Assembly: GCA_963920765.1 (NCBI GenBank)
Contig: OY987242.1
Coordinates: 23,088,002-23,152,001, forward strand
From: Ulota crispa
Lineage: Eukaryota; Streptophyta; Bryopsida; Orthotrichales; Orthotrichaceae
Reading direction: 5' to 3'
Length of the DNA: 64,000 nucleotides
Positions 55,921-64,000 of this stretch are shown here, piece after piece. How positions within the stretch are numbered: the first letter of the stretch is position 1; each line of letters begins with the position of its first letter. The position numbers were made by a program, and so were the translations under genes. The notes under the pieces were generated by a model. That model did no database searches, was not told where the DNA came from, and saw only the letters and a list, made by a program, of their open reading frames with translations.

Positions 55921-57098
55921 CCCCTAAAGGACCAAGGAGCCCACTTTGGAGGTAAGTTATTTTGTGAGTGTAGAATGGTGAGCCTATGAGTGGTGAGCCA
56001 AGATTTTGTGAGCAAGAATCAATTTTGAGCTCAAAATTAGTGAAAAAACTTAAAAAACAACAATTTTTCAAGAGATGAATGTTTATAGTGTGCAATTATA
56101 AGATCCTATGTACACATTTCTAGATGAAATTTAATATTTTGACAAAAAAATTACACTTACGGCTTACAGCTCATGAATCCGTGCTCACGAAATAGCATTC
56201 CCCGCCCACTTTGGGCATTATGAGAACTTGGGCAGGCTCTATTGATTTCATAATTTGGAAATTTTTCATGAAATTTTTAGGATGGATGCTACTCATCATA
56301 ATCTACATGTGAAGCTTTATTTCATGTCATTCCAATAAGTAATGCAAAAGTTATAAGGTTTTTTCAACTTCAATGTCAAACCGGGCAACAAAAAATATAT
56401 TCTAAATTTTTACTTTTTATTTTTATATAATTGTATAGAATGATACCTACTCAAAAAAAAATTGAATCACTCAATTCTAAATAATGAGGTAAGAGTTAAA
56501 AGGAGTTTTATTTTGTGGGCAATGAAGGTAGGAAGAGGGTAGAAAAAAATATAAAGTTATCTTTTTACTCTCAACTTTCAAATTTTTCAAATTAAAATTA
56601 AAATTAAAGTTACTAATTGTTTGTTAGAGCATTCTCACCATTGGGATTAACAATTTTCAAATTCTTCCAAAACTTATTAGCATATAAGTTACACCTTTCA
56701 TTCATTAGTACCTTTCACTTTACAACTTTTGTAAAAATGAATCCAAAGTTTTTTTTGGTTCATATTTTTTACATATGCTTTCAACCCATTTTCCAACATA
56801 TTGCAAAAATTGCACAAGAAATACAACATACGGGTTTTCCTCTAAAAAGTTTGAAAAACAAAACTTCACCTTCTAGAAGGACTAGAAAAGCCTACATTTT
56901 GAAATTTGGGCACTTTGATCTTGCAATTGGTGGGGATATTCATTCTGAAATTTTGGGGCAATGTAGTTGTGCAAGTCAACCAAAGGATCCTACGGTTGGA
57001 TTTGTGAAAAAGTAAGTTTCAATGAATATTTTGACCCTAGTTTAGGGACGAGTATTTTGAAGCAGTTTTGAGCATCTAAACACGAAAGAATTTTAGGG
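55921..57098. mobile_element. TTAA-flanked element, subfamily F (copy 2, inverted), with an inserted MITE
   Basis: TTAA (55917-55920) CCCCTAAAGGACCAAGGAG ... AGAATTTTAGGG TTAA (57099-57102). The MITE at 55950-56204 interrupts it. The plus-strand ORF 56617-57015 mirrors the one in copy 1. The core is about 99% like copy 1 by eye, but the terminal 60 bases are more diverged. Confidence 0.88.
55950..56204. mobile_element. MITE with GTTATTTTGTGAG ends (copy 2), 10-bp target duplication
   Basis: CCCACTTTGG is repeated at 55940-55949 and 56205-56214. Subfamily F copy 1 has it once, so the duplication is real. A 9-10 bp repeat points to a MULE. Same family as 4795-5066. Confidence 0.85.
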
Positions 57099-57179
57099 TT
57101 AAATACTCAGGATTTTTCCATCATAGCCCCCCCACAGAGACGAGTGTGGCTGTGTGCAGTAACTTAATCCGAGCCAACT

Positions 57180-57640
57180 AAAAAGGAACTGATTTCCCCT
57201 TTGGGCGGCGAAAGTGCGAAAGGGGCGCGTGAGAACGGGCGAGGTGCAGAGTGCCGTAGGTACGATGCAAGGCAAAGGCAAATTAAAGCAGCGGAACTAC
57301 GGAAGCAGCAAATGGGGAAAGGCTAAAGACGAAAGGAATAGAGAAAGAAAAGAAAGAGTGTGCAGATCCCGGCACCCGCGGCTTTCCACTGATACGCATC
57401 ATGGGATTCATGGCCACGCACGCCCGTGGAAATTCCTTCCCGCGCTTGCCATAGCGCAGAATCATTCGGCGCTGGCACGCTGCAGCAGCGTCGGGCCTCC
57501 GGACTCCGGGACGAGCGCACCTGCGCAGGCTTTCGGGCAGACCGTCGGGCGGGCGGCCGGGATGGCGCAGCGGAGAATGGATAGAACTGGACCCTAGGGC
57601 AGTAGGGCAGCAGTAGGGCAGTAGGGCAGTAGGGCAGTCA
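57180..57640. other. GC-rich island, function unknown
   Basis: A sharp change to GC-rich, CpG-rich sequence (GGGGCGCGTGAGAACGGGC, GCGGGCGGCCGGGATGG). It could be a promoter region or a first exon of an unrecognised gene. Overlapping ORFs on both strands (for example 57283-57723 minus) are low-complexity and not recognised. Confidence 0.35.
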
Positions 57641-57718
57641 TGAGTACCAGGGCGTGAAGGGCATTGTCCCGATGTTGTTGTTGTAGCAGTCGATGATGAT
57701 GATGATGATGATGATGAA
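57597..57718. repeat. Microsatellites: AGTAGGGC units and (GAT)n
   Basis: AGGGCAGT-type 8-9 bp units repeat about five times at 57597-57638, and GAT repeats nine times at 57691-57717. Confidence 0.85.
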
Positions 57719-59320
57719 CGCAACTAACTTAACTCAGTTATTAGCTCAGCCTCACCCAATGGCCGCTCTCCCATGACCCTGCCTCTTCCCTTCCCTCCCA
57801 TCAGCTACTCCTTCTCCCTAGGCATACTCTAAAACACACTACCTGTAGTTTGTGGACCCCGGACGGAAAAAAGTGTAGACTTGGAATTCTCATTTTGCGT
57901 ACCAAATTTAGAAGTACGGAATTTCCTTGTGAAATCAGGATTTTAGAATCATGCCAAACTTCCATGCTGCTTTGGAACTGGCCTTGGTGGTTAGTACTTT
58001 TTGATTTTATGGAACTAAGAGCAGCTCCATAGCATTTACTCAAAGGAGAACGTGAAAAGTATTTTGGAGAGTCAAGAAGTAGGTCACTTGCAACAGCAGC
58101 TCCACAATTTTTGAAATACTCCCATTGCACTCACGTTAATCTTTTGCTCCTTTCAGCTTCTTCTCTCCAATCCTTTTCAATTACAATTAGAGGATTTGAG
58201 TCCTCTCACAAGCTCTAGTGTGGTTGGGAAAACCCTCCACAATGGCGTGAACGAAAGCTTGTACCGGCTCTCTGTGTTTTTTGAAAATTGGTTGCGGCTA
58301 TGAGGTGGAGGCCCAAACTCCAGGCCCTCCCATGAAGGTACAAATTAAGTGTTCCTTTCCGTTTGCAATGGTGATACTCTAAAAGCATCTGCACCTTTGC
58401 ACACAAATTGTGACTCCTAAAAGCAGGTGTTGATAAGTTTCTTGAAATCAAAAAAATCACCTTTCATATTGGCCTATTTTGATTGCCCATGGAAGTTGGC
58501 CCAAATGTGGAAGAAAAATCGATTGCTAGTTCATTATTAGCCGCAAGAATTGAGAAAAAAATCAGTTGCATTTTGAAATTGTTGACAAAAAAAAAACGGT
58601 TAGATTTTACTAAAAATTCTAAATATAATATATTACTATGTAAATTTAGAAAAATATCCGGCACAGTTTGACAAAAAAAAACCCGTTGAAGACAAAGAAT
58701 GCCGATTCTTAGCTGGTGAAGTCCAAAAAAATTCCCTGGTTGGCCCTCATAAGTTACTACAGCCCACCTGCCGCCTACGGGCTATCTCATTCTCCTCTGC
58801 CAAGGCTCCATTAATCCTTCCCCTCCGCATTCATGGGAATTGAATTCTGCATGCTGCTGCCACGTGCCATGGAATCTTTCTCTCGTCCGCACCCCGTGCT
58901 TCGGTCAGGGGAGTCATTACTTTACCAGGTGCTGCCCCTGCGAATAACACGTGTTACCTTCTGTTTCGTACCCAATCTTTTAATGTACCTTGATCATTTG
59001 AATTTTAACACCAACGGTTGAATTATATTCCTATATGCTAAGTTCGTTTTTATAGGGCGAGTAGGGGAGAATCTTTTCCTTTATTTGGCAGCCCCATTCA
59101 TTCATATCTAAGTTTCCAAGTACGTCATGATGTGTTACCAAGTACAATCTAAGGGAATATTTTTATGACCAGTTTTTAATAAAAGTTTTGAATCATAATT
59201 TCATAAACCATGTCACCGTGTTGAACTTGGATACTAAGCTTATGTATCATTGCACTCACCAGCATTTACCAATGATTTTTGAAAAGAATTATTCAGATTT
59301 TTTTTGAAAAGCGATCACGC
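57719..59320. other. Mixed unique sequence, no gene recognised
   Basis: Contains GAGCAGCTCCA-type words near 58020 and 58100, and a plant G-box-like CCACGTG at 58859. No splice-linked coding exons that I can defend. Confidence 0.3.
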
Positions 59321-59325
59321 ATTAA

Positions 59326-59968
59326 CCCCTAAATGCCCAAGGCACCCAATTTGGGTGTTTGCAAAATTTTGAAGACAAATCAAATCTTATCAGATTATTA
59401 TGTGTGGTATTGTCTTTTGAATACAAGTTTGTTTTGAAGTCTATTTTGAACATCAAAAATCTGATTTTGAAAATGAATGTTCTTGATTTTTTTATTTAAG
59501 ATTTTGTACAAGGGGTCCATTGCAATCTTGAGTTTTCTAGTGTTGGAAGATCTTGAAAATGAGCCTCACATACACTAGAGCTTGGAGAAAAATCCACATT
59601 AGAAATCCATTTAAAAAAATACAAGAGTAGATTTTGAAAACCGTAAATTGGTTGAGGTTAAACATGTAATGACCTTAAACCTCATATTTTTTTGATGACC
59701 AAATTTTTAGATTTGACACGTGAAATAAGGATTAGAAGACTTCACGTCACTTTTATAGTTTTAACACCCTCATGTTCAAACATTATAATCTTTCAAACTA
59801 TAAGTGATATTGTTGTGTTTTCTTTTTCCATATAATCTCTAACATGTCAAGTTAAAATTTGTACGGTTACAGCTTAAAAAAACTTGATGAGATTTATGAA
59901 AAGGTTGGTTGATTGTTCACTTTCCTGAAAATGCCAAGAAGTTCAGAAAGGCCTTGGGCATTTAGAGG
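59326..59968. mobile_element. TTAA-flanked element, subfamily D (copy 3), 643 bp
   Basis: TTAA (59322-59325) CCCCTAAATGCCCAAGGC ... GCCTTGGGCATTTAGAGG TTAA (59969-59972). This is the complete member used to align 18838-19383 and 47296-48269. Confidence 0.88.
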
Positions 59969-60084
59969 TTAAAAAAAATGTTTCTTATAAGAGTTTTTGT
60001 TTTTGTTTTTTTGTGATGTTTATGTTCTACTTGTGGTGAGTATTGAAGATTTTGTTGTATTTAGTATTATTATTATTATTTTAA

Positions 60085-60971
60085 CCCCTAAAGGATCAAA
60101 GTCCCTTTGGGGGACTTTCGGGATTTTGGGTAGGCTTGTGTGACCTCAATTTTTTACGTGATTTTTTGAAACTTTCTATGAGTGTGTAGGAATGTATAAG
60201 GTTTGTGGGATGCAAAAAATCATGTGATTGTGTCACAAGGTTCAAAAGTTATAGGCTATTTTTGGCCAAAAGCAATTTGCAGGGCAACTTGGGCAAGGGA
60301 GAAAATATTGACTTTGGAGGAGGAGGAGCAAGGAGGGGTTGCCACATGTTGCTTTGGTGGTCCCCATTATTTTATCATTGCCCCCTTTCATTTCCAATTA
60401 GGAGGTCAAATTGGACTTTGGGAGCTTCTAAATTTTAGAGATTTTGAGTTTTTTAACTTTTTTTTTTTTTACATTTGAAGTACATGTTCATCTTCAAACA
60501 CATCGTTTGGATTTTCCATATCTAAAAACATGTGGTGGGAAACTTCACTCAAAAATGTCATAGTGTACTTGCAAAACTTGTCATATAGTGGCATTGCAAT
60601 ATTTTTTAACATGTGTTTTGTGTTTTTGATTGCCTTGAAAGTTAGTGTACAAAGGATTAACTTGATTACCTATAAGATAAAATTACAAATTCATGGTCTA
60701 TAGTGCAAAAAAATCAGCAAATGGTGGTCAAAGCCATCTGAAATTTTTGGGCACAGTGGAAAAAATAATCTTTTCCCTTTAGATGCTCATAACTTTCAAT
60801 CCGTACGGTTAAATGTCATAAAATTTTCAGGAATTCTTTTCCTACAAGTGCATTACAAAATCCTATGGTTAGATTTTCAAGAACAGCATTTTGTTGAAAT
60901 TTTTTATGAACACAGAAATAGAGGCAGTTTTGAGTGGTTTTTGACAGAAAATCGCCTTGGTAGTTTAGGGA
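60085..60971. mobile_element. TTAA-flanked element, subfamily C (copy 2), 887 bp
   Basis: TTAA (60081-60084) CCCCTAAAGGATCAAAGTCC ... GGTAGTTTAGGGA TTAA (60972-60975). Whole-length match to 17038-17933. ORFs 60203-60478 and 60205-60438 correspond to 17079-17300 of copy 1 but differ in frame integrity, so I do not call a gene. Confidence 0.87.
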
Positions 60972-61235
60972 TTAATCTAGAAGCCTTTTGAAGGGATTTT
61001 TTTGGGAATTTAGAAGTTGCATTTTTAGGTGAAAGACACCTATATTATTTTAATCACAGAATAGTTGTAGGGGAATTTTTTTGAGATATGTTTTGTAGGA
61101 ACATTAGAATGCAAATAATAGAGTTCAACAACGTTTGAAAGAATGAAAAAGTCAATTCTTTCTAACTTTGTCTTGCAACCTCAAGGTTTGAACCTTCTTT
61201 GTTTAGATTTTTAACATCATTTGATTTAGTTCTAA

Positions 61236-61335
61236 CCCCTCAACGACTAGGGGGGGGGGGGGGGGGTGAAGTTTGCCTTTTTTTTTAAGTGTAATTGGAG
61301 ATGCCTTGGATGTTGAAGGATTAAAGCCCGGGGGG
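61236..61335. mobile_element. Short TTAA-type element, 100 bp, with a 17-base G-run
   Basis: CTAA-CCCCTCAACGACTAGGGG at the left; GCCCGGGGGG-TTAA (61336-61339) at the right. G-run at 61250-61266. Confidence 0.5.
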
Positions 61336-61339
61336 TTAA

Positions 61340-62297
61340 GAATATGTGGTTGAATTTCAAAAATGATCCAATCTCTAAGGGTGGGTCCATTTTGCTATTA
61401 ACCCTTTAAAGATCACACACATTTTCCCAAAATTCACTAGAAACCGGGGCAATAAGATTAGATGTGCATTGAAACAAATATGGACCCAATTTGAATAATT
61501 CAACCGTACAAATGTGAAAAACACCTTGTTTGCTGCAACACATCAAAATTTCAGCTATATTTACAATTGGAGGTGATATATTATAATGATTAAGTGAACC
61601 GTATATGGGAAATCTCTAATTTTTCATGTTGTGTGGTTTTGAATGGTAGTGCTTCATGCAAGCTTTGATTGAGAAGAGCCTTACATTTCTAGAAAGCAGG
61701 ATTTCCCACCTTTCCAACGAGACTAGTTTCACTCAAAATAGACAAAAATAGCAATCACAAGGTGTAGCTAAGTGAACAAAAAGGGTCAAAAATCCCATTT
61801 TCTTTGCTACCCTAAAACGGTTCTACAAGATATTTGAAAATTGTTACATAAAATCCGATCAGTGAAAGCAATCAAGAATTGGCCTTAAATGTAGGATGAA
61901 TTTTTTAAAATTAATTGATAGCATCATTTCAATGGATTCTGAAATAGTACAATTGTATTACTACTATATAGAAAAACAATACAAGCATATTTCTTGAGCA
62001 ATTTGAATTTTTTTGAGATTGCACAATTGAAATGTGGCACTCTTCTTGGATGTTTGATGTATTGTGTTGTTGCTTTGATCCTTCTTTGACCAAACATGGA
62101 TACGTATTTTGAGACCATGATGTATAAACACCATTATTTATCAACTCCCATATCCGATTCCATTGTCATTTTTTGGGTTGGATGCAAAACTCTTGTAATT
62201 ACAAGCGTTCTTCAAGATCATTTTCCAAATTGTTGAGTGATTTTACTATATAGGCCAAAAACTACTCTCCCAAACCAAAATATGGTTCGATGGTCTC
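61340..62297. other. Spacer with one TTAA-type terminus
   Basis: TTAA-CCCTTTAAAGATCACAC at 61398 looks like the left end of an element whose right end I cannot find before 62297. No gene recognised. Confidence 0.4.
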
Positions 62298-62301
62298 TAA
62301 A

Positions 62302-63230
62302 CTCCTAAAGGACTGAGCCTTTTTTTCAAGTTAAAGTGATTGATAACTGCCACTTCTAGGGGAATGAGTAGAAAAGTAGGAAAATTTGTTTTTATTTAAA
62401 TCTGGCTCCAGGATCTTGCTCTAGACTGCCAGAAGACTTGTGGGAAAAAATAAAGTCAATTTAGATGGAGAGGAGTGAGATATTTACAGTTAAAGTGCAA
62501 AAAAAAAGTTTTTTTCCCTTATGCCTAAAATTTCAGAAGTCTTTGACCACTCTTATATCAAAAAAATTACTCTATGCAAAGTTGAGGTTTATTTTTCCCA
62601 TGTAGGAGATCAAGTTAGGTATATGTGGGAGAATTTTCAAATCAATTGGAACTATACAATACATGGGAAAAAAATAGTAAGTAAAATGAAGTAGAGAATG
62701 AGTCAAAACACTAAATTGTTAAGAATTTAATTATTGAAATGAAAAATGCAAATCTCAATGGTGTAATGTTGCAATAAACAATATACTTCTTTTGGTTTAG
62801 GTTTTTTTCCAAAATAATGAAAATTGAGTAAAATAAAGGACTTCAAAGTTTATTTTAGAGTAGAGAATCCCTAACTACCTGCAAACAAAAACTCCTCATA
62901 ACTTTCATCTCATTGATTGAAATTGAATGGTTCAAAGCTACTCACGTATAAAAAAATCTAAAGAACCAATTTCAAAAAACAAAATTCAAAAAATGTAATT
63001 TTTAAAGAAATTTTTGGGCTGCCCGGATGGGCAGTCCTCCCCAAATTTTCATAAAATCATGCATAATTTCTTTGTCGAATGTCGAAATGAAGAAAAAATT
63101 AGATGTCCACAGAGATCTTTGAATTCCCCACCTACAATAAAAGTTTCAAAACATTGCACAAAACAGTTTAACCATAGGTACATGCCCAAAATCCATTTGT
63201 CCCCCAAACGGACAAACAATCCTTTAGGGG
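62302..63230. mobile_element. TTAA-flanked element, subfamily A (copy 3), 929 bp
   Basis: TAAA-CTCCTAAAGGACTGAGCC at the left (worn), AACAATCCTTTAGGGG TTAA (63231-63234) at the right. Same orientation and layout as 6296 and 49804. Confidence 0.85.
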
Positions 63231-63599
63231 TTAAATTCAATCATCGGAATTATTAAGTTTTTCAAAGACAAAGCACATGTCTCTGACAATAAATAAAAAA
63301 TAAAAAAATTGTGATGATTTTTAATTGTGAGGTTTAACCAAATATATGTAAAAAAAACGACTTTTTTTACATCAATATAAAATAAGCTTTACGATTTTGC
63401 AAAATTCATGATACATGTACGTAATTGTCTCAAAAACCCAAAGTATCATTCAAGTTTTAGAATTTCTAGATTTGAGAAACTCCAAAATTTAGAAATTTAT
63501 AGATTTCACAACTTCAAATTGGATTAAAATTTAGACTTGTTTTGTACAAGTATTCCATAGTCCAAACCACACGTGTATGTTTATTCTCAAAAGCTAGTT

Positions 63600-64000
63600 T
63601 TTACTAGGTTCAAGAAGTGGCCCCGGACCATTCTTCTCCTTTGTGCTACCGGAACCCCGGAGCTCCGCTAGGATTCCAATTAGGGTTTCAAGCACAAGAG
63701 GGTTCCTGCAATTGTTCATGTCGTTTTGCTGCAGCAATCTCGAGTGTCTTCAGGAGGTAGAGAATGTAGCATCGTAGTCATGACCACCACAACAAAAGTG
63801 CGAGGCAATACCGATAGAATATAGAGTAGCGTAGTCATAGAAAGTTTTGGGGAAGGATGACCAATGACGTCCGCTGAGGTCACGGTAAAGTTTAGAAACA
63901 ATCAGAGAAGTAATCCAAGAGAATTTAGCTGTAGCTAGTGACAAGCGGCAACTGTCAAGGCCCAAGGCGTCAACACCAAACAACTGGTTTCACGCCGACG
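63600..64000. other. GC-richer segment running off the window, unassigned
   Basis: Composition shifts at about 63610. A minus-strand reading (63750-63983) is open for 77 codons with no domain I recognise. It may be the edge of a gene or of a larger element beyond the window. Confidence 0.25.

Noticed and set aside
57283-57723. 146-codon minus-strand ORF beginning with a Ser run
   Set aside because: The Ser run is made by the GAT microsatellite, and the rest is low-complexity with no domain. It is probably a by-product of high GC.
60203-60478. 91-codon ORF MWDAKNHVIVSQG... as a conserved gene
   Set aside because: It lies within a TTAA element, and the homologous part of the other copy (17079-17300) is not open in the same way.
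3347-63234. TTAA elements as PIF/Harbinger with a TTA duplication
   Set aside because: A 3-bp TTA duplication would leave asymmetric ends (ACCCC versus GGGG). The TTAA reading is symmetric and agrees with the palindrome's empty site.

Overview
This looks like nuclear DNA from a land plant with a large, transposon-rich genome. It carries the 3' part of one spliced NIP aquaporin gene (478-4487) in an AT-rich background packed with short non-autonomous DNA transposons. The selectivity-filter residues I derive for the NIP (F-A-A-R) and its NIP-type exon pattern fit a non-seed plant (moss, lycophyte or fern grade). That placement is inference. I see no rRNA, tRNA, CRISPR array, organellar gene or prokaryotic feature. 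LAYOUT. 1-4800: NIP exons 2-5, with introns full of MITEs, and a poly(A) signal. 4800-30900: no convincing host gene. The space is mostly a mosaic of short inverted-repeat elements. 30958-38672: a PIF/Harbinger element interrupted by a second, nearly complete but decayed PIF/Harbinger element (31117-36902). The inner one keeps a DDE transposase relic on the minus strand and a trihelix/SANT-like DNA-binding relic on the plus strand. 37119-38423 holds further nested MITEs and a possible Helitron. 38900-42600: more MITEs. 42650-43750: a higher-GC stretch with a TATA box, a CT-rich leader, no credible ORF, and two tandem hairpins that look like a microRNA-type precursor. 44930-45263: a 167-bp tandem duplication. 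46600-63230: again dense MITEs. The last 400 bases are GC-richer and unresolved. MAIN SIGNAL. More than twenty elements, 71 bp to about 1 kb, share the ends CCCCTAAA...TTTAGGGG and sit between TTAA tetranucleotides. I estimate they fill about a quarter of the window. A long palindrome at 49485-51335 supplies an internal empty site: its other arm has a single TTAA where this arm has an element between two, so TTAA is the target duplication. A second family (ends AACACCATATT...AATATGGTGTT) makes 4-bp duplications of varying sequence (TAAG, AAAT, AATT, TATT), one of them confirmed by a paralogous empty site. Four-base duplications are unusual for plant MITEs; TTAA is the signature of piggyBac, Kolobok and Sola3 transposases. 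No source transposase for either family lies in this window. Ordinary plant families (PIF/Tourist, CACTA, MULE, Stowaway and pogo/Emigrant-like) are present as well, each recognised by ends plus target duplication. The repeats are parasites and relics; only the aquaporin and perhaps the hairpin locus look like host functions.
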